Shown here: positions 1 through 7,444 of the stretch, one piece after another | How positions within the stretch are numbered: the stretch's first letter is position 1 | Layout: each line of letters opens with the position of its first letter | DNA from: Clostridiales bacterium | Lineage (GTDB): Bacteria > Bacillota > Clostridia > Lachnospirales > CAG-274 | Assembly (NCBI GenBank): GCA_021203425.1 | Contig: JAJQBF010000296.1 | Span: 1 to 8,842, forward strand | Reading direction: 5' to 3' | Length of the DNA stretch: 8,842 nt | Notes under the pieces: model-generated | Databases searched by the model: none | What the model was told of the DNA's origin: nothing | What the model saw: the letters and a program-made list of their open reading frames with translations, nothing else | Made by a program: the position numbers and the translations under genes

Positions 1-1154
1 CTTCTGTCAAGTTAAATAAGATAAGACCTTATGTTTTAAATGTACTGAGAATTTCGGTTTATCAGATTATGTTTATGACAAAGGTTCCCCCGTCGGCAGC
101 CTGTAATGAGGCAGTTAAGCTTGTCAAGAAAAAAGGTTTTGTGAATTTAAGCGGCTTTGTAAACGGAGTTTTACGAACAATTATCAGAAACAGCGGAAAA
201 ATACCGTATCCTGACAAGATGAAGGAGCCTGTAAAATATATTTCCGTTATGTATTCTTATCCCGAGGAAATAATAAAATACTGGCTTGAAACCTATAAAA
301 CAGAAGAGATTATTGCCCTGTGTGAAGAAAACAATAAGGCGCCCAAGGTTACGGCGGCGGTTAATACCATTAAAGTATCGCCTCAGGGGCTGAAGGACGT
401 TTTAAAGGAAGATAATATTGTTACCTCTCCCTGTAAGGCAGGAGAGGGAGTAATAACACTTTCCAAAACCTCCGACATAACGGAAAGCCTCGCCTTTAAG
501 AAGGGTTATTTTCATATTATGGACGGCAGCTCATATCTTTGTGTAAAAATTATTGACCCCAAACCGGGCGAAAATATTTTGGACGTCTGCGCCGCTCCCG
601 GAGGGAAAAGCTTTTTGGCGGCTTACCTTATGAAAAACAAAGGCAGTATTGTTTCAAGGGATATTTATCCCCATAAGCTGAGACTTATTAAAAACAGCGC
701 CGAAAGACTGGGCACTGATATTGTCAAGGCGGAGCTTTTTGACGCAGCCAAATTTAAAGAGGAAGACAGGGAAAAATATGACAGGGTTCTTGTGGACGCA
801 CCTTGTTCGGGTTTAGGTCTTTTAAAGAAAAAGCCCGACATAAAATATAACAGGGTAGACAAGGATATTGAAGAGCTTGCGGCTTTGCAGAAACAGATTC
901 TTACGGCGGCGGAAAAATATGTTAAGCCCGGAGGAATTCTCGTTTATTCCACCTGTACTGTTTCCGTAAAGGAAAATGAAGAAATAAGAGAATGGTTTTT
1001 GAGGAATTTTGACTATGAGCCTTGTGATATAAGCCCTTATATTCCCGAAGGCGCAGAAAGCGATTCCTTTGAAAAAGGCTATATTAACATAACGCCCTTT
1101 ATGTGGGACGGCGACGGCTTTTTTGTGGCTAAATTCAGAAAGAGGCGGCAGTGA
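1..1154 (+). CDS. rsmB: 16S rRNA (cytosine-967-C5)-methyltransferase RsmB, 5'-truncated by the window edge
   Basis: This enzyme transfers a methyl group from SAM to C5 of cytosine 967 in 16S rRNA. The reading frame is open from base 3, upstream of the first ATG at 69. The residues encoded before that ATG (LNKIRPYVLNVLRISVYQIM) are typical of the NusB-like N-terminal RNA-binding domain, so the gene starts outside the window and roughly 60 residues are missing compared with the usual length of about 440. The NusB-like part continues through the segment ACNEAVKLVKKKGFVNLSGF. The SAM-binding motif DVCAAPGGKS is near 580-610, followed by the DAPCSG motif (release Cys codon 804-806) and YSTCT (catalytic Cys codon 954-956). 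All catalytic elements are intact and the C-terminus ends normally with a basic tail. The stop lies one base before the rlmN start, which suggests a shared transcript. I am sure of the family and very confident of RsmB because of the NusB-like domain. Confidence 0.95.
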   Translation, partial: SVKLNKIRPYVLNVLRISVYQIMFMTKVPPSAACNEAVKLVKKKGFVNLSGFVNGVLRTIIRNSGKIPYPDKMKEPVKYISVMYSYPEEIIKYWLETYKTEEIIALCEENNKAPKVTAAVNTIKVSPQGLKDVLKEDNIVTSPCKAGEGVITLSKTSDITESLAFKKGYFHIMDGSSYLCVKIIDPKPGENILDVCAAPGGKSFLAAYLMKNKGSIVSRDIYPHKLRLIKNSAERLGTDIVKAELFDAAKFKEEDREKYDRVLVDAPCSGLGLLKKKPDIKYNRVDKDIEELAALQKQILTAAEKYVKPGGILVYSTCTVSVKENEEIREWFLRNFDYEPCDISPYIPEGAESDSFEKGYINITPFMWDGDGFFVAKFRKRRQ

Positions 1155-1155
1155 T

Positions 1156-2211
1156 ATGGAAAAAGCGGATATTCTGTCTATGGAACAGGAAGAATTAATC
1201 GAATTTATTCGGGAAATCGGTGAGGCGAATTTCAGAGGAAAGCAGATTTTCAACTGGCTGCACAACAAAAAAGTGTGTTCTTTTGATGATATGACAAATC
1301 TTTCGGTAAAGCTGAGAGAAATTCTGAAAGAAAAAGCCGGTATATACGGAGTAAAAACCGTTAAAAAATATAAATCTTCTGAAGATAATACAATAAAGTA
1401 CTTGTTTCAAATCGAAAACGGTTATATAATAGAAAGCGTACTGATGAAATATGAATACGGTTATACTGTCTGCGTTTCCACTCAGGCAGGCTGCCGTATG
1501 GGGTGCAGCTTTTGCGCATCTACAATAGGAGGACTGGAAAGAAACTTAACCGCCGGTGAAATTCTGTCACAGATTTATGAGATAGAAAGACAGGAGGGGG
1601 TTAGGGTAGGTCACGTTGTTATGATGGGCTGCGGAGAACCTCTTGACAATTTTGAAAATTGTATTAAATTTATAAGTATAATAAGTCATAAGGAGGGAGC
1701 CGGAATAAGCAGGAGGAACATAACCTTATCCACCTGCGGGCTTGTAGGCAAAATTTATGAGCTGGCGGAGTATAAGCTGCCCATAACCCTTGCCGTTTCC
1801 CTTCATGCTCCCAATGACGAAATAAGAAGAAGGTTTATGCCTGTGGCGAATAAGTATAAATATGAAGACGTTATAAAGGCGGCAAGTGACTATGCCGAAA
1901 TTACCAAAAGACGGGTAACCTTCGAATATTCTCTTATTGACGGTGTAAACGACTCAAGAGAAAATGCCGAAGAGCTGGCCCTGCGGCTCAGGGGAATTTT
2001 GGCTCATGTAAACCTCATTCCCGTAAACAGTGTTAAAGAGAGAAATTATAACAGAAGCTCCGACAAAAGCGTAAGGGCTTTCAGCCGTATTCTTATGGAA
2101 CGGGGCATAGAAAACGCAGTAAGACGAAGGCTGGGGGCGGATATAAATGCCGCCTGTGGGCAATTGAGAAAGACAGTTATGGAAAACAAAAAGAAAAATA
2201 TCGAACATTAG
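1156..2211 (+). CDS. rlmN: Dual-specificity RNA (adenine-C2)-methyltransferase RlmN (radical SAM)
   Basis: RlmN methylates C2 of A2503 in 23S rRNA and of A37 in some tRNAs by a radical-SAM ping-pong mechanism. I choose ATG 1156, giving 351 residues, over an in-frame TTG at 1123 that lies inside rsmB. The ATG has GAGG about 10 nt upstream, one base separates it from the rsmB stop, and the protein then begins like other RlmN proteins. Residues 113-120 form the CxxxCxxC cluster motif (GCRMGCSFC), which binds the 4Fe-4S cluster. Cys106, seven residues before the first cluster Cys, and Cys334 in the segment INAACGQLR match the catalytic Cys pair of the E. coli enzyme. GEPL at 160-163 is the usual SAM-contacting motif. 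The N-terminal helical domain with FRGKQIFNWLHNK is typical for RNA substrate binding. Length and all key residues are normal. It belongs to the same operon as rsmB. Confidence 0.97.
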   Translation: MEKADILSMEQEELIEFIREIGEANFRGKQIFNWLHNKKVCSFDDMTNLSVKLREILKEKAGIYGVKTVKKYKSSEDNTIKYLFQIENGYIIESVLMKYEYGYTVCVSTQAGCRMGCSFCASTIGGLERNLTAGEILSQIYEIERQEGVRVGHVVMMGCGEPLDNFENCIKFISIISHKEGAGISRRNITLSTCGLVGKIYELAEYKLPITLAVSLHAPNDEIRRRFMPVANKYKYEDVIKAASDYAEITKRRVTFEYSLIDGVNDSRENAEELALRLRGILAHVNLIPVNSVKERNYNRSSDKSVRAFSRILMERGIENAVRRRLGADINAACGQLRKTVMENKKKNIEH

Positions 2212-2212
2212 T

Positions 2213-2231
2213 ACTCTCGTAAGGGAGTTTT
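2213..2231 (+). terminator. Small hairpin with short T-run after rlmN
   Basis: ACTCTC (2213-2218) pairs with GGGAGT (2223-2228), including one G-T pair, around a GTAA loop, and is followed by TTTT overlapping the stem end. It sits directly after the rlmN stop and 29 nt before the phosphatase gene. It could be a weak or leaky intrinsic terminator or an mRNA processing/stability element. The 6-bp stem is too short to be sure that it separates transcription units. Confidence 0.35.
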
Positions 2232-2259
2232 GGAATTTTATATGTGAGGTGAAAGCAAA

Positions 2260-2994
2260 ATGAGAGGTTTTGGAAAAAGCGATATCGGCAGAGCTCGTGA
2301 CTTAAATGAAGACAGCGTGTTTGTTTCAAACACATCAGTCGGAAAGCTGCCCAACCTCTATATCGTTGCCGACGGTATGGGAGGCTATAAAGGGGGCGAA
2401 GTCGCCAGCAGCTCAGCCATAAGCTATTTCTGTGAATATGCCCGAAATTATCAGGGTGAAGACGATATACTCGATATTATTATTGAAGGGGTAAGGTATG
2501 CCAACAGGCTTATTATTAGAGACGCAAGAAATGATGCGGAAAGGTTGGGAGGAATGGGAACTACCTTTACTGCTCTTGTTGTAAATGACGGTAAGCTTTA
2601 CATTGCCCATGTGGGTGACTCAAGGCTTTATGTTGTGGATCGAAATTATGTAAGACAGGTTACAACAGACCATTCCTATGTTATGGAGCTTGTTAAGGCA
2701 GGAAAGCTGACAAAGGAAGAAGCCAGAAACCACCCTGACAGAAACTGTATAACAAGGGCTTTAGGGGTTGAAGACAATGTTCTTGTAGACGGAATCGTCA
2801 ATAATTTTGAAAACAGATTTGTTATTTTGTGTACAGACGGGCTTACAAATATGCTCAGAGATGAGGAAATAGAGGGTATTATTTATTCCGAGTGGGAACT
2901 TGAGAAGAAGGCTTACAGGCTTATTGACGAAGCTAACAGCCGTGGGGGCTATGATAATATTTCTGCTATTGTAATCGACAGGGAGGTCGGATAA
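2260..2994 (+). CDS. stp: PP2C-family serine/threonine phosphatase (Stp/PrpC), partner of the adjacent kinase
   Basis: This metal-dependent phosphatase removes phosphate from Ser/Thr of PrkC and its substrates in the cytoplasm. Its 244 residues are the usual length for bacterial PrpC/Stp. The metal and catalytic motifs are all visible in order: RDLNED at 13-18, VADGMGG around 36-42 (metal Asp38), GMGTTF at 98-103, HVGDSRLY at 117-124, TDHS at 136-139, CTDGL at 191-195 (metal Asp193) and YDNIS at 231-235 (metal Asp232). There is no signal peptide or membrane segment. The ATG is supported by GTGAGGTG (2244-2251) about 8 nt upstream. The stop is one base before the kinase ATG, the standard stp-prkC pairing of Firmicutes, so reversible control of the same substrates is expected. 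Nothing in the sequence is truncated or unusual. The gene symbol could equally be prpC. Confidence 0.95.
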   Translation: MRGFGKSDIGRARDLNEDSVFVSNTSVGKLPNLYIVADGMGGYKGGEVASSSAISYFCEYARNYQGEDDILDIIIEGVRYANRLIIRDARNDAERLGGMGTTFTALVVNDGKLYIAHVGDSRLYVVDRNYVRQVTTDHSYVMELVKAGKLTKEEARNHPDRNCITRALGVEDNVLVDGIVNNFENRFVILCTDGLTNMLRDEEIEGIIYSEWELEKKAYRLIDEANSRGGYDNISAIVIDREVG

Positions 2995-2995
2995 T

Positions 2996-5128
2996 ATGTA
3001 TTTGGAAAGCGGCAGTCTGATAAGCGGAAGATACAGAATTAAAGAAGAGCTTGGCGTCGGGGGAACAGCCGTGGTTTATAAAGCCCTTGACGAAAAACTG
3101 AACAGAGTCGTTACATTCAAGGCTCTTAAAGAAGAATTTATAGACAACGAAGACTTTGTAAAGCGTTTTACAACGGAGGCTCAGGCTGTAGCCGGTCTTA
3201 CACACCCCAATATAGTAAGCGCTTATGACGTAGGCAGGGACGGAAATATCTGTTATATTATTATGGAATATATTGACGGACCTACACTTAAGGAGCTTAT
3301 TATTCAAAACGCACCTTTTACAAATGAAGAAACACTTGGGGTTTCCATGCAGATAGCCTCGGCTCTTGAGGCAGCTCACAGAAACCATATTGTTCACAGG
3401 GATATTAAGCCTCAGAACATACTTGTTACAAAAGAGGGCAATATAAAAGTAACGGACTTCGGAATAGCAAAGGCAGCCACAAACGCTACTCTTACGGCAG
3501 ACCAAATGGGCTCGGCTCATTATTTTTCTCCCGAACAGGCGAGAGGCGGCTTTGTAGATAACAAAAGCGATATTTATTCACAGGGCATAGTTATGTATGA
3601 GATGCTTACGGGTCAGCCTCCTTTTGACGGAGAATCTCCCGTGGCTCTTGCCTTAAAGCATATGGACGAGCCTTTGCCGGATATAAGAGCTATTAACTCA
3701 AATGTTTCCGACAGTCTTATAAAAATAATACAAAAAGCGACGGCTAAGAAGGCGTCACAGCGTTATGCAAGCGCAAGCGACCTTACAAGAGATTTAAAGA
3801 AAGCTATTGTTGATACAACAGGCAGCTTTGTGACAGACAATATTATAGATAAGACATCTCAAACCCTTATTTTGACTCCCGAAGAAAGAAAGACCATAAG
3901 AGAAGGTTCTTCTTCAAGAACAACAAGAAGAACGACAGGTTCTTCCCAGAGAAAGCCTCACAAGAAAACAAGAAGTGAAGCCGAAAGAGAAAAAGAGCTT
4001 GAGAGAAGACGCAGGGAAAAAGAGGCAGAAGAGGCGGCAGCCGCAAACAGAAAGGTTATTATGGGGGCTGTTATTACAGGTGTTGCTATTATAGCCGTAA
4101 TTACCATAGTTATAGCAATTCTTGTGGGCGGAAACAGCGCCGGAGATGTTGTCATGCCGGATCTTGTAAATATGACACAGGAATTGGCTGAAAAATCTGC
4201 TAAGGAAAACGGTATTTTCCTTGAAATCGAACAGGTGGAAAGCGATGAGCTTGTAGGTATGGTTGTAGGTCAGAGCGTTGACGCAGGCAAGAAGGTTTCA
4301 AAGGGCGACACTGTTACAATTCAGGTTTCAATAGGAAACGGCGAAGTTGAGTTCCCCGATATTGTGGGAGACACAATGGAAGAGGCTCAGACAAAGCTTA
4401 AGGCGCTGGGTATTACAAACATTAAATTTACCAGAAGACAAAGCTCTAATATAGCATCGGGTACTGTAATAAGCACTGACCCTGAGGCAGGAAAGATGGT
4501 TGCCGTAACAGATGAGGTTACACTTTATATAAGTATAGCCGAAAGCGAAAATATGGTTGAAGTAGAGGACGTACTGGGTCTTACGGAAAGTGAGGCCGTT
4601 GAAATTCTTGAAGAACAGGGCTTTGTTGTTAAGGTTGAGGAGTCTGCCTCAGATGAATATCCCGAGGGACAGGTCTGCGCTCAGAGCAAGGACGGCGGTT
4701 TTGAGGCGGTTGAAGGCTCTACAATTATGATTTATATCAGTACGGGAGCTGCCGAAATATCAACAGTGACGGAGGCAACAACGGAAGAACCCAAGACAGA
4801 GGCGGCGACGGTTCATGCCGTAGAATACGAAGAGGTTGTTACTCCTTCATATTCTTCTGTTACGGTTCCCGTTACAAAGGTTCCCGATTCTGACAGCACA
4901 AACGTCAGAATAGCCGAAGTCGGTCTTGACGGGTCGGAAACTACTGTATATGACCAGACGCTTTCAAAATCAAGCTTTCCTTATTCCGTAAATGTATCGG
5001 GAATGGGAAGCACATATATAGTATATTATGACGGAATTATAAGCGCTGTTCACAGCTATGACGACGGAGGGCTTTCAAGCTCAAATTATTATGAAGACGG
5101 AAAGATTGTTGACTCTACTGATTATTAA
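2996..5128 (+). CDS. prkC: Membrane Ser/Thr protein kinase with three PASTA domains (PrkC/StkP/PknB family)
   Basis: This is a transmembrane sensor kinase of 710 residues. In this family the PASTA domains sense peptidoglycan fragments or lipid II, and the kinase phosphorylates cell-division, wall and translation proteins. The cytoplasmic kinase domain (about 13-275) has the glycine loop GVGGTAVVY (20-28), ATP lysine Lys42, helix-C Glu61, HRDIKPQN (134-141, catalytic Asp136), DFG (154-156) and GSAHYFSPEQARG (172-184). A Thr/Ser- and Arg/Lys/Glu-rich juxtamembrane stretch (about 305-352) precedes one membrane helix (about 354-377). Outside lie three PASTA repeats (about 385-448, 451-515, 520-583), a Thr/Glu-rich linker (about 588-622) and a beta-rich C-terminal domain (about 623-710) resembling the extra Ig-like tail seen in some PrkC proteins. 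The start has GGGAGGT (2981-2987) 8 nt upstream, overlapping the end of the phosphatase gene. Kinase residues are complete, so it should be active. Confidence 0.96.
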   Translation: MYLESGSLISGRYRIKEELGVGGTAVVYKALDEKLNRVVTFKALKEEFIDNEDFVKRFTTEAQAVAGLTHPNIVSAYDVGRDGNICYIIMEYIDGPTLKELIIQNAPFTNEETLGVSMQIASALEAAHRNHIVHRDIKPQNILVTKEGNIKVTDFGIAKAATNATLTADQMGSAHYFSPEQARGGFVDNKSDIYSQGIVMYEMLTGQPPFDGESPVALALKHMDEPLPDIRAINSNVSDSLIKIIQKATAKKASQRYASASDLTRDLKKAIVDTTGSFVTDNIIDKTSQTLILTPEERKTIREGSSSRTTRRTTGSSQRKPHKKTRSEAEREKELERRRREKEAEEAAAANRKVIMGAVITGVAIIAVITIVIAILVGGNSAGDVVMPDLVNMTQELAEKSAKENGIFLEIEQVESDELVGMVVGQSVDAGKKVSKGDTVTIQVSIGNGEVEFPDIVGDTMEEAQTKLKALGITNIKFTRRQSSNIASGTVISTDPEAGKMVAVTDEVTLYISIAESENMVEVEDVLGLTESEAVEILEEQGFVVKVEESASDEYPEGQVCAQSKDGGFEAVEGSTIMIYISTGAAEISTVTEATTEEPKTEAATVHAVEYEEVVTPSYSSVTVPVTKVPDSDSTNVRIAEVGLDGSETTVYDQTLSKSSFPYSVNVSGMGSTYIVYYDGIISAVHSYDDGGLSSSNYYEDGKIVDSTDY

Positions 5129-5140
5129 GGGTTTGAAAAT

Positions 5141-6018
5141 ATGACTGAGATGACAGGGAGAATTATTAAAGGTGTAGGCGGACTTTATACGGTTGTTACC
5201 GAAGACGGAACATTTTACAAGGGAAAAGCAAGGGGAATTTTAAGGAAAGAGGGCAAAAAGCCCTATATAGGCGACTTTGCCCTTATAACCTCTCCCGAAG
5301 AGGGGGAGTGTATTATAGAAGACATTCTTGAAAGAAAAAATTCCCTTATTCGTCCCCGTGTGGCAAATATAGACTGTGCTCTTATAGTTTTTGCTGCGGC
5401 GGAACCGGCTTTAAGCCTTGAACTTTTGGACAGGTTTTGATTTTCGCCGAAAGCAGAAATATTCCCGATATTCATATTGTTATAAACAAATGCGACATAG
5501 GAGACGTATCTGTTATTGACAGGGTTTATAAAATTTATGAAAGCATATACAGGGTTCACTGTGTCAGCGCCGAAAGCGGCAGAGGAATTCAGGAGCTTAA
5601 AAACGAACTTAAAGACAGGGTAACTGTTTTGGCGGGGCCTTCCGGTGTGGGAAAGTCAACTATAGTGAATGCCGTTACGGAAGGCAGACGTATGGAAACG
5701 GGAGAAGTAAGCCGAAAAATAAAACGCGGCAGACACACAACCCGTCACGTGGAGCTTTTGGAGGTATTCCCCAACACATATATTGTAGATTCTCCCGGTT
5801 TTACCTCTCTTGATCCTTCCCTTCTGGAGTGTGAAAACCCGGCGGAGCTTTTCAGAGAATTTAAGCCCTACCTTGAAGGCTGCCGTTTCAGAGACTGCCG
5901 TCATTTGGATGAGCCGGACTGCCGCCTTAAGGAACAGGTAGGGGTTAATATATCCCCCGAAAGATATAACAGGTATAAGCGTATTATGAAGGAAATAAAA
6001 GACGGTGTTAAGCTTTAA
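5141..6018 (+). pseudogene. rsgA: Ribosome small-subunit-dependent GTPase RsgA, disrupted by a -1 frameshift
   Basis: RsgA (YloQ/CpgA) is a circularly permuted GTPase that checks late 30S subunit assembly. Two overlapping frames together give a normal protein of 292 residues. The first (5141-5440, 99 residues) carries the N-terminal OB-fold (GRIIKGVGGLYTVV) and the start of the GTPase domain, and ends in LLDRF. The second (5437-6018, 193 residues) continues exactly where homologues do, with LIFAESRNIPD, then G4 NKCD, G5-like SAESG, the P-loop GPSGVGKST, G3 DSPGF and the zinc motif C-x4-C-x-H-x5-C in CRFRDCRHLDEPDC. Everything after the shift is well preserved, so the break is either recent or a base-calling error. 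RsgA is phosphorylated by PrkC in other Firmicutes, which fits the neighbour. The ATG at 5141 has AAGGG (5127-5131) upstream. If the shift is real, the N-terminal fragment lacks every GTP-binding motif. Confidence 0.9.
5435..5440 (+). other. Frameshift point in rsgA (TTTTGA)
   Basis: Frame one reads AGG TTT TGA and stops at 5438-5440. The conserved continuation begins with TTG at 5437-5439 in the -1 frame. One extra T in the four-T run 5435-5438 would restore an uninterrupted frame reading DRFLIFAE, which is the family consensus. No standard X-XXY-YYZ slippery heptamer is present, so programmed slippage is not favoured. The four-base overlap TTGA could in principle allow stop-start coupling from TTG. 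Confidence 0.85.
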
Positions 6019-6022
6019 GAAA

Positions 6023-6048
6023 AAGTTCGGCAGACGCTTTGCGAACTT
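6023..6048. repeat. 7-bp hairpin in the rsgA-rpe spacer
   Basis: AAGTTCG (6023-6029) pairs perfectly with CGAACTT (6042-6048) around a 12-nt loop. On the - strand it is followed by TTT, so it resembles a weak terminator in that direction. On the + strand no T-run follows. It overlaps the dispersed repeat copy at 6031-6062 and is the only structured element between rsgA and rpe. Confidence 0.5.
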
Positions 6049-6062
6049 GGCTGAACTGTTAC
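6031..6062 (-). repeat. Dispersed repeat, copy A (inverted relative to copy B at 8701)
   Basis: Read on the - strand this stretch is GTAACAGTTCAGCCAA, two bases, TCGCAAAGCG, one base, CTG. Copy B at 8701-8735 has the same 16-base and 10-base blocks separated by five bases, then the same CTG after one variable base. Sequence outside these blocks is unrelated. A 29-of-29 match over the conserved blocks between two intergenic sites points to a repeated intergenic element rather than chance. Confidence 0.75.
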
Positions 6063-6087
6063 AACCACAAAATCTAAGGAGAAGATT

Positions 6088-6756
6088 ATGATTAAATTAT
6101 CACCATCAATTCTTGCATCAAATATGATGCATCTTGAAGATGAAATAAAAATATTCGAGAAAATGAAAGTCCCCTATATTCATATTGACGTTATGGACGG
6201 GCTGTTTGTGCCTAATTTCAGTTTCGGAACGGTCGCCATAAAGAATATAAGGAAAGCTACGGATATGGTTTTGGACGTACATCTTATGGTGTATGACCCA
6301 ATAAAAAATATAAAGATTTTTTGCCAGTGCGGAGCGGATATTATTTCATTTCACTTTGAGGCAACAAACAAGCCTTTAAAGGCTATCGAGTATATAAAGA
6401 AGTACGGCAAAAAAGCCTGTATAACAATCAACCCCTCGACTATGGCGGGGGCTGTTTTACCTTATCTTGACAGTGTGGACCAGGTTCTCGTTATGGGTGT
6501 TGTTCCCGGTTTCGGCGGACAGGGGCTTATTCCAGAGACGCTTAACAAAGTCAGAAAGATAAGAGCCTATGCCGACAGTCATAACATTGACTTGGATATT
6601 GAAATAGACGGCGGAATTCTTCCCGAAAATTTAAAAAACGTTCTTGAGGCAGGCGCCAACGTTATTGTAGGGGGTTCTGCTATTTATAAGGATTATAAGT
6701 TAGAAGAAAATATAGAAAATCTTTATAAAATAATAAGGGAGTATGAACAGGAATGA
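6088..6756 (+). CDS. rpe: Ribulose-5-phosphate 3-epimerase
   Basis: Rpe interconverts D-ribulose 5-phosphate and D-xylulose 5-phosphate in the cytoplasmic pentose phosphate pathway. The 222 residues form a (beta/alpha)8 barrel of usual length. It shows SPSILASN (5-12), HIDVMDG (32-38, metal/acid-base Asp34), DVHLMV (63-68, metal His65), the phosphate-side PGFGGQ (140-145), EIDGGI (172-177, second acid-base Asp174) and the phosphate-binding GGSAIY (195-200). The usual VNPGFGGQ reads VVPGFGGQ here, so the Asn before the Pro is a Val at 139. This is a small departure and the rest of the active site is intact. The start has AAGGAGA (6076-6082) close upstream. The stop overlaps the thiN start by four bases. 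The rsgA-rpe-thiN order is the normal Firmicutes arrangement. A related allulose-6-phosphate epimerase is a less likely alternative. Confidence 0.94.
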   Translation: MIKLSPSILASNMMHLEDEIKIFEKMKVPYIHIDVMDGLFVPNFSFGTVAIKNIRKATDMVLDVHLMVYDPIKNIKIFCQCGADIISFHFEATNKPLKAIEYIKKYGKKACITINPSTMAGAVLPYLDSVDQVLVMGVVPGFGGQGLIPETLNKVRKIRAYADSHNIDLDIEIDGGILPENLKNVLEAGANVIVGGSAIYKDYKLEENIENLYKIIREYEQE

Positions 6757-7388
6757 AAGCAGCCGTAATCTGTAACGGAAATATAAATTCCTATGAAAGC
6801 GCAAAGGTCTGGACCGAAAGGGCAGATATTGTTATAAGCTGTGACGGAGGCTTAAGACATTGTGACGCTATGGGTATACGTCCGAATCTTATGGCGGGCG
6901 ATTTTGACTCGGCAGAGGGCAGACTTCTCAGTGAGTATGAAGAAAAAGGCATTGAGATTATAAGAGTGCCGGCTGAGAAGGATTTTACCGACTGTGAGCT
7001 GGGCATAAGAGAGGCTGTAAAGAGAGGCGCCGACGACATAACTCTTTTGGGCTGTATAGGTACCCGTCTTGATCATACTTTGGCAAACTGTCATCTGCTT
7101 ATGATTCCTCTTAAAGAGGGTGTAAAGGCAAAGCTTGTTGATGAACACAATATTATTTATATGACCGACAGCAAAATAAGCCTTAAGGTAAAAAAGGGGC
7201 AGACAATTTCCCTTATTCCCCTTACGGGCGCCGCAAAGGGAATATATACAAAAGGGCTTTATTACAGCCTTGAAGACGGCAGCTTATATGCCGGTTCTTC
7301 CTGCGGCGTAAGCAATGTGGCTGTAGAGGAAGATGTTGAAATAAGCCTTAAAGAGGGTATTCTTCTCGTTATGCTTACCCGGGATTAA
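6753..7388 (+). CDS. thiN: Thiamine pyrophosphokinase
   Basis: ThiN transfers pyrophosphate from ATP to thiamine to make thiamine diphosphate, the cofactor of transketolase, pyruvate-ferredoxin oxidoreductase and others. The 211 residues match the family length. Visible motifs are CDGG (30-33), AGDFDS (48-53), the acidic substrate/metal segment EKDFTDCE (75-82), GCIGTRLDHTLAN (100-112), and a beta-rich C-terminal thiamine-binding part with CGVSN near the end. The start ATG overlaps the rpe stop (ATGA, 6753-6756). AAGGGAG lies about 11 nt upstream inside rpe, so translation is probably coupled to rpe. Co-location with rpe is common in Firmicutes and fits functionally, because transketolase in the same pathway needs this cofactor. 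No TPP riboswitch is seen upstream. The promoter at 7385 overlaps its stop codon. Confidence 0.93.
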   Translation: MKAAVICNGNINSYESAKVWTERADIVISCDGGLRHCDAMGIRPNLMAGDFDSAEGRLLSEYEEKGIEIIRVPAEKDFTDCELGIREAVKRGADDITLLGCIGTRLDHTLANCHLLMIPLKEGVKAKLVDEHNIIYMTDSKISLKVKKGQTISLIPLTGAAKGIYTKGLYYSLEDGSLYAGSSCGVSNVAVEEDVEISLKEGILLVMLTRD

Positions 7389-7413
7389 CAGGAGGTTTTA
7401 ACCGGCATATAAT
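7385..7413 (+). promoter_or_regulatory. Sigma-A-type promoter for the small membrane protein / HAD unit
   Basis: TTAACA (7385-7390) and TATAAT (7408-7413) are separated by 17 bases, giving 11 of 12 consensus matches. The -35 box covers the thiN stop codon. Transcription would begin near 7420. An AGGAGG at 7390-7395 falls inside the spacer and has no start codon at proper distance, so it is probably not used for translation. Confidence 0.7.
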
Positions 7414-7444
7414 ATAACAGAAAATATTTTTGGGCTGGTTTAAA

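Noticed and set aside
69..71. ATG 69 as the true start of RsmB
   Set aside because: The frame is open upstream and encodes conserved NusB-like residues before this ATG, so the start is outside the window.
1123..1155. TTG start extending RlmN by 11 residues into rsmB
   Set aside because: The added residues are translated rsmB sequence in another frame, and the ATG at 1156 has a good ribosome site and a family-like N-terminus.
665..1268. Long - strand open frames across rsmB/rlmN (and similar shadows elsewhere)
   Set aside because: They run antisense to clear genes, have no ribosome sites and show no recognisable domains.
5434..5440. Programmed ribosomal frameshifting in rsgA
   Set aside because: No X-XXY-YYZ heptamer, re-pairing of the P-site tRNA after a -1 slip would be poor, and the RsgA family has no known recoding.
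6019..6087. Riboswitch or promoter upstream of rpe
   Set aside because: Only 69 bases, with no -35/-10 pair of good spacing and no recognisable aptamer fold; the space is explained by the hairpin and the dispersed repeat.
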